From Acidobacteriota bacterium (GTDB taxonomy: Bacteria > Acidobacteriota > Terriglobia > Bryobacterales > Bryobacteraceae), in assembly GCA_026393985.1 (NCBI GenBank), contig JAPKZB010000096.1:42721-106720 (forward strand): DNA of 64,000 nucleotides, given 5' to 3'. A program made the position numbers and the translations under genes. The notes under the pieces were generated by a model. That model did not search any database and was not told the origin of the DNA. It saw only the letters and a program-made list of their open reading frames with translations. Within the stretch, counting starts at the first letter, position 1. Every line of letters begins with the position of its first letter. Shown piece by piece: positions 42,829-52,172 of this stretch.

Positions 42829-44367
42829 CTAGCTCTTCTTCACCCCCATCCGCCCGCTCTCCACCGTCCAACTCGTCCGCGTCGCAATCGGCGCCCCCGG
42901 CTTCAATACATACGGCACCACCCGGTAATCCGCCCGGTACTCCGCCGGCGTCACCGTACACTTCACATACCCCCGCTGCCCGTTAAACCACTTCAAATGC
43001 GGGTTCTCCCGGTACTGCGCCTGCGTCGTCGGCCGCTCCTCCGCCCCGTCTCCGCCGCTGCTGATCGACGTCCCCACAAACTCCGTCCCTACCGTCGCCG
43101 ACCGCTCGTCCTTCCAGTCCATCTTCAAATCCGCCACCCAGTTGGAATGAATATCGCCCGTAATCACAATCGGGTTCGACGGCTTCCGCTGCGCAAAGAA
43201 ATCGAGCACCTTCTTCCGGTCCGCCTCGTACCCGCTCCACTGGTCCATCGAGTACGCCTCCTCCGCCCCCGCCTTCGTATCGATCTTCGCCATCAGCACC
43301 TGCTGCGCCACCACGTTCCACCGCGCCCGCGACGCCCCCAGCGTCCCGAACAGCCACTCCCGCTGCGCCGCCCCCAGAATCGTCGCCTGCGGATCAAACG
43401 CCTCCCGGCATCCCCCTTTGTTCCCGTCCCCGCAAGGCTGGTCCGTCCGGTACTGCCGCGTATCGAGCACCGCGAACCGCGCCAGATCACCGAAATCCAC
43501 CGTCCGGTAAAGCAACATCGCCGAACCCTTCGGCAGTGCCGCCGCCCGCAGCGGCATGTTCTCGTAGTAGGCCTGGTAGGCGTTCGCCCGCCGCTCGAGC
43601 AACTCCGCCCGCGTCTGCTTATCTTCGGCCACGTCCCCGGCGTAGTTGTTGTCCACCTCGTGGTCGTCCCACGTCACCACCCACGGGAACATCTGGTGTA
43701 CCTTCTGCAGCGCCGGGTCGCTCTTGTACAACGCGTGCCGGTTCCGGTAATGGCTCAGCGTCGTAATCTCCGGCCCCTGATGCTTCCGCACCCCGTTGCT
43801 CCGCGCCGGCCCCTCGTAGATGTAGTCGCCCAGATGGATCACCAGGTCCAGCTCCTCCTTGGCCATGTGCTCATATGCCGTCCACAGCCCCGCCTCCCAG
43901 TGCTGGCAGGAGGCAAACGTATATTGCAGCCGGGCCGCCTTGGCGCCCGCCGCCGGCATCGTCCGCGTCCGCCCCACCGGGCTCGTATAGTTCCCGGCCT
44001 TGAACTGATACCAATACCAACGGTCCGGCCGCAGCCCTTCCACTTCGACGTGCACCGAATGGCCCAGGTTTGGCGTCGCAATCGCCCGGCCCCGCTTCAC
44101 ACCCTTCGACAGCCGTTCATCCTCCGCAATCCGCCACTCCACCTCGACGGCCGCATTCTCCATGCCGCCCGTCCCACTTTCGGCCAACGGCTCCGGCGCC
44201 AGACGCGTCCACAACACCACGCCGGAAGCCGTCGGATCTCCCGACGCCACCCCCAGCGTAAACGGGTCTTTCCCAAACTTCGGCGCCCCCAACAAAGGCG
44301 TCCGCAGCGAGTACAGCGACGAAATCAGCGTGCCCGATTGGGCCAGAAACAGCCGACGATTGACCAT
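42829..44367 (-). CDS. phoD: PhoD-family alkaline phosphatase, Tat-exported
   Basis: A 512-residue enzyme starting MVNRRLFLAQSGTLISSLYS, a twin-arginine-type leader. An N-terminal PhoD_N-like domain (PFTLGVASGDPTASGVVLWTRLAPEP) precedes the metallophosphatase core. Metal-binding motifs are FASCQHWEAGLWTAYEHM, DLVIHLGDYIYEG, TWDDHEVDNNYAGD and VITGDIHSNW. PhoD hydrolyses phosphomonoesters and diesters outside the cytoplasm with Ca2+/Fe3+ at the active site. It is the last gene of a seven-gene run on this strand but has its own TAGACT box 7 nt before the ATG, so separate control, for example by phosphate, is possible. No Pho box was recognised. Confidence 0.9.
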   Translation of the reverse strand: MVNRRLFLAQSGTLISSLYSLRTPLLGAPKFGKDPFTLGVASGDPTASGVVLWTRLAPEPLAESGTGGMENAAVEVEWRIAEDERLSKGVKRGRAIATPNLGHSVHVEVEGLRPDRWYWYQFKAGNYTSPVGRTRTMPAAGAKAARLQYTFASCQHWEAGLWTAYEHMAKEELDLVIHLGDYIYEGPARSNGVRKHQGPEITTLSHYRNRHALYKSDPALQKVHQMFPWVVTWDDHEVDNNYAGDVAEDKQTRAELLERRANAYQAYYENMPLRAAALPKGSAMLLYRTVDFGDLARFAVLDTRQYRTDQPCGDGNKGGCREAFDPQATILGAAQREWLFGTLGASRARWNVVAQQVLMAKIDTKAGAEEAYSMDQWSGYEADRKKVLDFFAQRKPSNPIVITGDIHSNWVADLKMDWKDERSATVGTEFVGTSISSGGDGAEERPTTQAQYRENPHLKWFNGQRGYVKCTVTPAEYRADYRVVPYVLKPGAPIATRTSWTVESGRMGVKKS

Positions 44368-44374
44368 GCCTTCA

Positions 44375-44380
44375 AGTCTA
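44375..44380 (-). promoter_or_regulatory. Putative -10 box of phoD
   Basis: TAGACT on the minus strand lies 7 nt before the ATG at 44367, in the 35-nt gap behind the MBL gene. A GAAGG sequence in the same gap could instead serve as a ribosome-binding site. Confidence 0.35.
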
Positions 44381-44402
44381 CCGCCCGTCCGTGAACGCCG
44401 CG

Positions 44403-45857
44403 TTACACGAGAAAATAATCCACGTAGGCCGCCGTCGCCCGCACCCCCGCCGCCTTCGCCTCCTCCCCCGGCGTCTCCCCGGCGTCCGATAGCACCACCC
44501 GCTCCCCCGTCTTCTTCACGAGCGCGTCAAACAGCGGCCCGGCCGGCATGTCCCAGCGCTGCGCCTGCGCCGTCGCCCGGTCCAGCGGAATAAACGCCAC
44601 CAGCCCCGGCTGATTCATCAACTCGAGTCCCCCCGCCTTCAGCGTCGCGTTGTGGCTCCCATGGTGGCCCACCTTGTAGAACACCGTCCGGTTCAGCAGA
44701 TCATGCGCCGGCAGCGGCTTCGCCCGCCCCGGCACCGCAAACTGCACATCCGCCCAGGACTGCCAGTTGCCCACCTGCGCGTCTCCCACAAACAGCAGCA
44801 CCTCCCCGGTCTTCACAAACTCAAACGCCAGCACCAGACTCGTATTGTTCGTATCGCTGTCCAGGTCTAGCGCCAACTGCCCGAACGCCTGCATCCAGTC
44901 CGTCTCAATCTGCCGCCAACCCTGCCCCGGGTCGTCGTAAGTCTGGCTCAAAAACTGCTCCACGTTGGCAAAGTACGGACTCTGCCGCGTAATCCGGTGC
45001 TCGGCCGCAAACGGGGAAAACCGCTCCTCGTCCCCATTGGCCTCCACCCCGGCCGCCGCCGCCAGCGCGTCCATCCCCACCGCCCCCGTCGCCCCCAGGT
45101 GGTAGATCACGTCCTCCCGCTTCATCTTCCCGGTCACCTCACTGCCCTTCAGCAGAATCGGATCTTTCGGCGGCCCCAAGACATACACCCGCACCCCGTC
45201 CACCCCGTCCAGCGCAATCGGCTCCTGCCCCGGCTCCAGATACCGCAAATCCCCCGTCTCGCTCCCGCGCAGCTTCAGATACTCCAGCGCCTCGGCCACC
45301 GTTCTGCTTCCGGTCGTATCCTCCTCGCCGCTGAACTGCAGCAGGTCGCTCACCCCGGCCAGCTCCGGCCCCACGCCCGGCATCGCCAGCGCCGCCCGCA
45401 GCGTCTCGGCCGCCTTCCGCCTCGCCGACTTGATCTTCTCAATCTCCGGCTTCGTCAGGTTCTCGGTCCACCCCAGCCACACCGCCCCAAAATCAAACTT
45501 GGTGTTAAACACCTCTCTGGCTTGGTTAAACCCCGACAGATGATCCTTGTGCTCATGTGTCGCCGCCACCACGTCCAGCCGCCCCTTCCCTCCTTTCGGC
45601 GCCACCGTTTTGTGTATATGCTCCACCAGCCCCGTCATGAACGCCCCGTCCCGCGCCAGCGCCCCGCAGTCAAGCAGCATCTGCAGCGGCGCCGCCTTCC
45701 CCTTGCGCGGAAACGTCAGCAGAAAACAGTCCCCCAATCCGTGCCGGTACATCCGCACCCGCACCCGGTAGTTCGCCGGGCTCCCCGGCGCCGCCAGCGG
45801 TGCTGCTGGAAAACCATCCACCGCCTTCTTGGCCGCCGTCTTCTTCGCCGTCGCCAT
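44403..45857 (-). CDS. ComEC-like metallo-beta-lactamase-fold hydrolase
   Basis: A 484-residue protein; the ATG at 45857 has AGGAGA 5 nt upstream. A Lys/Ala-rich start (MATAKKTAAKKAVDG) precedes the MBL fold: MYRHGLGDCFLLTF and MLLDCGA, the metal motif THEHKDH at 100-106, LFVGDAQVGNW, and VFYKVGHHGSHNAT. The GDCFLL opening and GHHGSHN are hallmarks of ComEC/Rec2-type MBL domains, which hydrolyse nucleic acid. No membrane segments are present, so it is a free-standing soluble enzyme. It lies 7 nt behind a HEXXH protein gene and probably acts with it. Target could be DNA, a nucleotide, or another phosphoester. Confidence 0.75.
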   Translation of the reverse strand: MATAKKTAAKKAVDGFPAAPLAAPGSPANYRVRVRMYRHGLGDCFLLTFPRKGKAAPLQMLLDCGALARDGAFMTGLVEHIHKTVAPKGGKGRLDVVAATHEHKDHLSGFNQAREVFNTKFDFGAVWLGWTENLTKPEIEKIKSARRKAAETLRAALAMPGVGPELAGVSDLLQFSGEEDTTGSRTVAEALEYLKLRGSETGDLRYLEPGQEPIALDGVDGVRVYVLGPPKDPILLKGSEVTGKMKREDVIYHLGATGAVGMDALAAAAGVEANGDEERFSPFAAEHRITRQSPYFANVEQFLSQTYDDPGQGWRQIETDWMQAFGQLALDLDSDTNNTSLVLAFEFVKTGEVLLFVGDAQVGNWQSWADVQFAVPGRAKPLPAHDLLNRTVFYKVGHHGSHNATLKAGGLELMNQPGLVAFIPLDRATAQAQRWDMPAGPLFDALVKKTGERVVLSDAGETPGEEAKAAGVRATAAYVDYFLV

Positions 45858-45864
45858 GCTTCTC

Positions 45865-47775
45865 CTATGCCCCCGTGTGGTGCAGAGCCGCAAACGGCTC
45901 GCCCCTGTCCGCCAGATAAGTCGCCGCCAGCGAGCGCGTCCCGTTCTCGCCCTCCTGATAGGCAATCGTCCGCAGAATACGCTTCTGGTCGTTCAGGCCC
46001 TTGCCGATCACGTACGAAACCCGCAGCGTGTCCAGATCCAGCACCAGCGTGCTCCCCGACCGGATGACGTGCTCATTCCCCTCATGCTCCACCTGCTCCT
46101 TCTGCAGCAGCGTGATGAACAGCTGGTTCAGCATCCGCCCGTCCTCCCCCAATCGCCGCGCCTCCCGCACCGCCTGCACCGTGAACACCGGATGCCCGTC
46201 CCGCCGCACCCGCACGTTCGGCGGCGCTTGAAACTCCGCCAGCGCCAGCCCGGTCAACCGCTGCAGCAGCTCCGCCTTCGCCACCTGCCCCTGAATCGCG
46301 GTATGCAGCGCCGCCCGGATCTCCCGCGTCTTCCGCCAGATCTCCACCCGCGTGGTCAGATACCGCAGACCGTCCACCTGCTCCCGCAGCCCGATACTCT
46401 CAATGAACATCGCCAGCATCTGCTCCGTCTCGCCCGGCGCACCGTCCTGCGCCTCGCCCGGCCGCGCCCACCGTAAGCTGTCTTCAGAAAGCGTCCGCAC
46501 ATCCCGCGGATAGATCCCCCGCCGCCGGAATGCCTCAATAAAAGCCACCCGGTAGTGATGCTCGTCCTCCTGCATCAGGTCCATGTCCGCCGTGATCAGC
46601 GCCCGCAGATACTCGCCAAACGTCAAATCCACCGGTGGACAGTAGTCCAGCGCCCGGATGCACATGTTCAATACATGCCCCGCCGCCTTGGCCGCCTCCT
46701 GCGCCAGCCGGTTCACCAGATCCGGATGCAGATCCCCCTGCGCCAGCACCCCCGTGCCGTTGCTCGCCAATCGCAGCAGGTCCCGCGACCGGTCCTGATA
46801 GATCGACAAGAACGCATCGAACACCGCCGCCACCAGAATCGCCCCCCGCGCGTGTACCTGCGTCGTCCGGTCGAGCTCCGTCGGGTCCGGCGTATGCCGC
46901 ACCCAGCGGCCCGTCTCCGCGTCAAAGCGGCCAATGGCGTCGCGCAGCGCCCCGTGCGTCCCCCGCGCCAGACCCACCTGCGCCGCCAGTTGCGCCAGCA
47001 GATTCTCGCTCCGCAGGTCGCCCCGCGTCCGCGCAATCTGGTGCCGCAGCACCTCCGGAAACGTGAAGTGTTGAAACAGCGCCACCATGTCGGCAAACGC
47101 CTCGTGAAACGCCAGCACATCCGGATTGGTCGCCTCTAAAAAGTGCTCGTGGAATCCGTCGAGCAGCGCGTGCGTCGTCTCGTGCGCGATCACGTCGTGC
47201 GACAGGCACGTAAACACCATGCCCCCGGGGAACTGCCCGCTCGAAAGGTCCTCCGTCGCCGGGAAGTACCCGAACAGCACCGAACCCTTCGCCCGGCTAT
47301 AGTACGCGTTCGCCATCCGCAGCGCGTGCGGGTAGATCCGCAGCCGCTGGACAAACTCGCTCTCTGCCCGCTTGCCCGCCGCCGTCACCAACCGGTCTGT
47401 CCAGAACGCCTTCCGCCCCAGCGCCCGCTCAAAGCGGTCGATCGTCGTCATCGCCACGGCGTAGACCATCTGCTGATGAAACTGCGGATTGCCTTCTGAC
47501 GGCCGCAGCCCGTTCTGCGCCAGCACATGGGGCGCGTTCAGGTCCACCGGCGCATAAAAGCATTGGCTCGCCGGGTCATAGTCGACCACCTCGAAGTACT
47601 CACCCCGCGGCCCCGCCTCCAGATTCGCCTCCCAAGGCACCTTGTAGAGAATCTCGGAAACCAGCGCCGTCTCGAGCTTCGTCGCCAGCGTCGGGTCAAA
47701 GGCGAAGCCCCGCAGCAACCGCCGCGCCGGCGCCGGCGGTTGCGAAGCCAAATGCACTAACGAAGAGTCAGCCAT
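45865..47775 (-). CDS. Gluzincin-type zinc metallopeptidase-like protein
   Basis: A 636-residue protein from the ATG at 47775; a TTG five codons earlier overlaps the receptor stop. The zinc site is HETTH at about 198-202 with a third ligand E225 in FHEAFADM, the thermolysin-like HEXXH...ExxxD arrangement. Preceding motifs include MANAYYSRAKGSVLFGYFPA. No secretion signal or propeptide is visible, unlike thermolysin. A C-terminal part (about 500-636) includes NVRVRRDGHPVFTVQAVREARR and is unassigned. It sits 11 nt behind receptor 3 and 7 nt before the MBL gene. Peptidase activity is predicted from residues; the target is unknown. Confidence 0.7.
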   Translation of the reverse strand: MADSSLVHLASQPPAPARRLLRGFAFDPTLATKLETALVSEILYKVPWEANLEAGPRGEYFEVVDYDPASQCFYAPVDLNAPHVLAQNGLRPSEGNPQFHQQMVYAVAMTTIDRFERALGRKAFWTDRLVTAAGKRAESEFVQRLRIYPHALRMANAYYSRAKGSVLFGYFPATEDLSSGQFPGGMVFTCLSHDVIAHETTHALLDGFHEHFLEATNPDVLAFHEAFADMVALFQHFTFPEVLRHQIARTRGDLRSENLLAQLAAQVGLARGTHGALRDAIGRFDAETGRWVRHTPDPTELDRTTQVHARGAILVAAVFDAFLSIYQDRSRDLLRLASNGTGVLAQGDLHPDLVNRLAQEAAKAAGHVLNMCIRALDYCPPVDLTFGEYLRALITADMDLMQEDEHHYRVAFIEAFRRRGIYPRDVRTLSEDSLRWARPGEAQDGAPGETEQMLAMFIESIGLREQVDGLRYLTTRVEIWRKTREIRAALHTAIQGQVAKAELLQRLTGLALAEFQAPPNVRVRRDGHPVFTVQAVREARRLGEDGRMLNQLFITLLQKEQVEHEGNEHVIRSGSTLVLDLDTLRVSYVIGKGLNDQKRILRTIAYQEGENGTRSLAATYLADRGEPFAALHHTGA

Positions 47776-47786
47776 CTCCGGCCGCC

Positions 47787-50700
47787 TCAAAACACCAGAC
47801 GCAGCGCCAGCTGCAGAATCCGCGGCGAACTCGTGCTCGTAATCCGCATGAAGTTCCCATTGTTCTGCGCCGTCGTCGGGTTGCCGAAGTTCACGCGGTT
47901 CAACGCGTTGAACGTCTCAAACCGGAACGTCGTCACCAGCCGCTCGTTCGCACGGAAATCCTTCGCCAGGCCGAAGTCCACGTTCGCCAGACCCGGCCCG
48001 TAGTACGTGTTCCGGCCAATCGTCCCAAAAGTCCCCAACGCGTTCGGCGTAAACACCGACCGGCGCAGATACTCCGTCACCATCTCATTCCGGCTCCGCC
48101 CCCCGCTGAAAAATGGATCGCCGTTGTAGTCCACCCGCTGCCCGCCCGTCCCCGTCCGCGCATTGTCCACCCCGCTCGTCACCGTAATCGGCTGCCCCGA
48201 CGACAGATTCACAATCGCGTTCAGGTTCCACCCGCCAATCGCAAAGTTCGCCGCCCGGTTCTTGAACTTGATCGGAACCTCCCACAAGCCTGAGAAATTA
48301 AACACCTGCGGCCGGTTGAAGTCCGAAAGCGCCTTGTCAAAAGCCTGGTTGTTCGGATTCGTCCGCACCTGCCCCGTGCCCTTGTTCGCCGACGTATCGT
48401 CGATCGACTTGGAAAACTGATAGTTCGCCAAAATGGTGAAACCATCCCGGAACCGCCGCTCCACGGTCCATTGGAAAGAATGATAGGTCGAGTTGCCCAC
48501 CGCCTCCACAATCGTCGACGAACCCATCGCCGGGCCGTACGGCCGCCGCTGGTTCGTCGTCGCCGTCGTCGCCCCCGGCGTATAAACCGCCGCGTTCAAC
48601 TCCCGCAGCGTCATCAGTCGCGTCCCCTTCGACGCCGCATACGCCGCCCGCGAAACGAAGCCACCCCAAATCTCCCGCTCCACCGTCAGGTTCCAAGATT
48701 GAATATACGGGTTCCGGAAATCCGCCGCGTTCAAGAACTGCGTCGTGAACTGCGGAAACACCGCCGTCGACGGCGGATTCTTCGGGGCAGGGAAGGGGTT
48801 GGTCGTCCCCGCCCACGGGTCCGTGAAGCTGTTGCTGTTCGACCCGAACACCGTCACCACCGTGCCAAACGGCGCCTGGTTGGCCTGCGAATTCGTCGCA
48901 ATACTGTTGAACGAATCAAAGAAAATGCCGTAGGCGCCGCGCACCGCCGTCTTGCCGTCCCCGAACACGTCCCACGCAAAACCCATGCGCGGCCCCAGGT
49001 TCCCCCACGCCGTCGGCGTCGTCCCCTTCGGCACGTTCGGGTCGCCCGCGTAGATCACCCCCGCCGGCGCATTCACATACCGCCGCGAACGCTCCGACGG
49101 CCGCCACACCGCCACCTTGTCGAGCGTATCCGTAAACGGGAAGAACGGCTCCCAACGCGCTCCCACGTCCACCGTCAACCGGCGCGAAACCTTCCACGAA
49201 TCCTGCACGAACAACCCTAAACGCTGGAACCGCGTCTCCTTGTACTCGCCAATCCCTTGCGTCAGGCTGTTGAACGAGCCGATCATGAAATCCGCGAGCG
49301 AATCGGTCGTAAACGGCGCCGCCCCGTTGAACGACCACTGCCCGTTGGCCCGGAAGTTGTTGATGATGTCGTTCCGCCCCCGTCCGTACTCGCCGCCAAA
49401 AGTGAGGCTATGCTTGCCCTTGGTCCAGCGCACCGTGTCCAGATACTGGAACTCCCGCCGCGGAAACGAGTTCGTATCGCCCGTGTTGATCCGGAAGTAA
49501 CCGGCAATGTCGATATCCCACTTGATGATCGGGTCGTTGTAGTAACGCAGCCCCAAACTCGCCAGGCTCTTGTCCGGCTGCGGCGGCACAAACTTGCCGT
49601 CCGTGCTGTTCACGCTGAACAGCGCCTGGTTCACCAACGTCGGCGTAAACGTGTGCGTATTGGTCAGCACAATCGACTCGTTGTACCACTGCCCGCCACT
49701 CGTCTGTTCGAGCACATTCCGCGGATTCAGAAACGCCGCCGACTCCGACCAGCTCTTGTAATACCGCCCCGACATCCGGTTACTCTGCGAAAACTGATGA
49801 TCGCCCCGCAGCATCAGCTGATGGTCATTGTTCGGCGAAGCCACAATCGTCGAAATACGCCCCGAAGCCCCGCCATCCGGCAGCGCCGTATCCACCAGCG
49901 TCCGGCTCACCGGGTTGATCCGGTTGGCCGGAATCACGTTGCCCGGAAACGGAGCATTCGCCAGCGGATCGCGCAGCGCCCGCGTCAGTTGCGAAAAGTT
50001 GCCGGCCCGCTGCAGCGTCGTCGGCACAATGCGCTGCACCTCGGCCGGAATCACCCGCAGCAGCGTCGCCTGGTAGGAAGCAAAAAAGAACGTCTTGTCC
50101 TTGCCGTTATAAATCTTCGGCAACACCACCGGCCCGCCAATCGTCCCCCCGAACTGATTGCGCTTCAATCCATCCTGCCGCCGCCGCCCCGTCGCCGGAT
50201 CGGCCGGTCCAAAAAAGCCCGTCGCGTTAAACGCCTGGTTCCGCACAAACTCAAACAAACTGCCGTGTAACTCGTTCGTCCCCGACTTGGTTACCGCGTT
50301 CACCAGCCCGCCCGACTGCCGGCCAAACTCCGCGCTGAAGTTATTCGTCTGCACGCTGAACTCCTGCAGCGCATCCGGATTCGGAAACGGATTCGGCGCG
50401 TTCGAATACGGGTCGTTGTTCTGCGCCCCGTCGAGCACGTAGTTGGTCGCGTTCGCCCGCCCGCCGTTCACCGATACCGGCGTTGTTCCCGGATAGGTCG
50501 TCCCCGACGTCACATCGGCCCGCGGGTCCGCCACCACCCCCGCCACCAGCCGCATCAGCTGCGTCGCGTTCCGCCCGTTCAGCGGCAGCTGCTCAATGCG
50601 CCGCTGGTCCACCACCGTCTTGAGCGTCGCTGAAGTCGTATCCACGTTGATCACGTTGCTCGATACCGTCACCGTCTCCGTCGTCGCGCCCACGTTCAGA

Positions 50701-51008
50701 CTCGCGTCAATACGCGCAATCTCGTTCACCTGCAGCCGCACATCCCGCGACTCCCATCCCTGAAATCCCTTCGATTCAATGCGGACCGTGTACACGCCCA
50801 CCGGCAGGTTCCGCAGCAGGTAAGTGCCCGTACCATCGGAAACCCCGTCAAACTGCGTCTGGGTGCCCGTGTTGGTCGCCCGCACCGTGGCGTTCGGTAC
50901 CACGGCCCCCGTGGCGTCCTTGACGGTACCGGTAATCGAAGCGGTGACGTTTTGCGCCAGCACCGCGGAACTAAGCGAGACAGAAAGGAGAAGCAATCGG
51001 CCAATCAT
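47787..51008 (-). CDS. Oar-like TonB-dependent receptor (receptor 3)
   Basis: A 1073-residue outer-membrane protein. It has a signal peptide (MIGRLLLLSVSLSSAVLAQ), a carboxypeptidase-regulatory domain (ASITGTVKDATGAVVPNATVRAT ... LPVGVYTVRIESKGF), a plug with RRIEQLPLNGRNATQLM and NYVLDGAQNNDPYSN, EFSVQTNNFSAEFGRQSGG, and a barrel ending in LALRLVF. Unlike the other receptors it sits inside an operon-like run: 25 nt behind an oxidoreductase gene and 11 nt before the HEXXH protein gene. TATGAT 6 nt before the ATG suggests an extra internal promoter. Confidence 0.87.
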   Translation of the reverse strand: MIGRLLLLSVSLSSAVLAQNVTASITGTVKDATGAVVPNATVRATNTGTQTQFDGVSDGTGTYLLRNLPVGVYTVRIESKGFQGWESRDVRLQVNEIARIDASLNVGATTETVTVSSNVINVDTTSATLKTVVDQRRIEQLPLNGRNATQLMRLVAGVVADPRADVTSGTTYPGTTPVSVNGGRANATNYVLDGAQNNDPYSNAPNPFPNPDALQEFSVQTNNFSAEFGRQSGGLVNAVTKSGTNELHGSLFEFVRNQAFNATGFFGPADPATGRRRQDGLKRNQFGGTIGGPVVLPKIYNGKDKTFFFASYQATLLRVIPAEVQRIVPTTLQRAGNFSQLTRALRDPLANAPFPGNVIPANRINPVSRTLVDTALPDGGASGRISTIVASPNNDHQLMLRGDHQFSQSNRMSGRYYKSWSESAAFLNPRNVLEQTSGGQWYNESIVLTNTHTFTPTLVNQALFSVNSTDGKFVPPQPDKSLASLGLRYYNDPIIKWDIDIAGYFRINTGDTNSFPRREFQYLDTVRWTKGKHSLTFGGEYGRGRNDIINNFRANGQWSFNGAAPFTTDSLADFMIGSFNSLTQGIGEYKETRFQRLGLFVQDSWKVSRRLTVDVGARWEPFFPFTDTLDKVAVWRPSERSRRYVNAPAGVIYAGDPNVPKGTTPTAWGNLGPRMGFAWDVFGDGKTAVRGAYGIFFDSFNSIATNSQANQAPFGTVVTVFGSNSNSFTDPWAGTTNPFPAPKNPPSTAVFPQFTTQFLNAADFRNPYIQSWNLTVEREIWGGFVSRAAYAASKGTRLMTLRELNAAVYTPGATTATTNQRRPYGPAMGSSTIVEAVGNSTYHSFQWTVERRFRDGFTILANYQFSKSIDDTSANKGTGQVRTNPNNQAFDKALSDFNRPQVFNFSGLWEVPIKFKNRAANFAIGGWNLNAIVNLSSGQPITVTSGVDNARTGTGGQRVDYNGDPFFSGGRSRNEMVTEYLRRSVFTPNALGTFGTIGRNTYYGPGLANVDFGLAKDFRANERLVTTFRFETFNALNRVNFGNPTTAQNNGNFMRITSTSSPRILQLALRLVF

Positions 51009-51014
51009 GGCCGG

Positions 51015-51020
51015 ATCATA
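51015..51020 (-). promoter_or_regulatory. Putative -10 box of receptor 3
   Basis: TATGAT on the minus strand lies 6 nt before the ATG at 51008; an overlapping second TATGAT lies 5 nt further upstream. This is one of the best -10 matches with leaderless spacing. Confidence 0.45.
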
Positions 51021-51033
51021 TCATACGGCCCCC

Positions 51034-52158
51034 TCAGGCCGACCGCATCATCTCCTCCCAGCTCACCTCGCGCTTCTTATCAATCGCCATCTGCCCCAGA
51101 ATCGCCGTCAGCGTGCTCTCCGCCGCCCGCACCCCCGTGTTCTCCGGCTTACCCTCGCTCACCCGCCGCACAAACTCCGCAATCGCGTCGTTGGTAATAT
51201 CCTGCCCCGACCGCTCCGTCACCGGCGCCCCGCCCGTGCTGTAAGTCCAATACTCCCGCGCCGTCTCAATAAACCCCTTCTCCCCGATGTACCGCTCCCG
51301 GTTCGAACGGAAAAACTTCGGCGTCATCTGCGACCCGATGAACGTCATCTGCACCCGGTCCGGGTAGTCGTAGGTTACGCTCAAATGGTCGAGCAGGTCC
51401 CCCCGCTTCTCCACCGTTCTTCCCCCCGTCCCGAGCGCTTTCAGCGGCCGCGCCCCCACAAACCAGTTGATCGCGTCGATGTTATGCACATACGTCTCCA
51501 CAATCACCTCGCCAAACGTCGACCGCCACAGCTTCCACTGCTCCAGCTTCTCTTTCTCATTCCGCGGCGGCGCCACCGGCGGCTCACTCCCGCTCAGCGC
51601 AAATTTCAAAAACTCCCCGTGCACCTCGCGCACCTTCCCGATCGCGCCGGAATCCAGCATCTGCTTGGCCTTCACATACACCCCGCCGTAGCGCTGCTGA
51701 AAGCCGAAAGCAATATTCAGCTTCCGGTCCGCCCGGTCGGCAATCTGCATCACCCGCTTACACCCGGCCACGTCCAACCCCGCCGGCTTCTCCATGTAGA
51801 CGTGCTTGCCGGCCTTCACGGCCGCCTCGAAATGCTCCGGATGCAGATACACCGGCGTCGCAATCATCACCGCGTCCACGTCCGGCGATGCCAGCAGCTC
51901 CTGATAGTTCCGGTAGCTCTTGGCCCCCGCGGCGCCAATCCGCTCCTTGGCCTTCGCCATCTGCTCCTCGTTCACATCGCAGATCGCCGTAATCTGCGCC
52001 GCCGGCTGCTTATGCATCATCGTCCCGGTGTACGCCCCCCGGTTACCGGCCCCGATCAATCCCACGCGGATCTTGCTGTTCTGCGCCGTCCCGCGCACCG
52101 CCTGCAGCGGCACCAGCGCCGCGGTCTGGATCAGCGTTCTTCTGTCGAGCGGATTCAT
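51034..52158 (-). CDS. Gfo/Idh/MocA oxidoreductase, module 1 long paralogue
   Basis: A 374-residue protein from the ATG at 52158, which has AAAGGA 9 nt upstream; an ATG two codons earlier is less well spaced. A Tat-like leader (MNPLDRRTLIQTAALVPLQAV) precedes the Rossmann domain VGLIGAGNRGAYTGTMM, with AICDVNEEQ and the EKPAG motif in HVYMEKPAGLDVAGCKRV. The end GVRAAESTLTAILGQMAI...SWEEMMRSA is closely matched by the protein at 54.9 kb. Such enzymes oxidise or epimerise sugars with NAD(P); exported forms may carry tightly bound cofactor. It forms a unit with the upstream short paralogue. Confidence 0.85.
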   Translation of the reverse strand: MNPLDRRTLIQTAALVPLQAVRGTAQNSKIRVGLIGAGNRGAYTGTMMHKQPAAQITAICDVNEEQMAKAKERIGAAGAKSYRNYQELLASPDVDAVMIATPVYLHPEHFEAAVKAGKHVYMEKPAGLDVAGCKRVMQIADRADRKLNIAFGFQQRYGGVYVKAKQMLDSGAIGKVREVHGEFLKFALSGSEPPVAPPRNEKEKLEQWKLWRSTFGEVIVETYVHNIDAINWFVGARPLKALGTGGRTVEKRGDLLDHLSVTYDYPDRVQMTFIGSQMTPKFFRSNRERYIGEKGFIETAREYWTYSTGGAPVTERSGQDITNDAIAEFVRRVSEGKPENTGVRAAESTLTAILGQMAIDKKREVSWEEMMRSA

Positions 52159-52172
52159 AAGCATCGTTCCTT

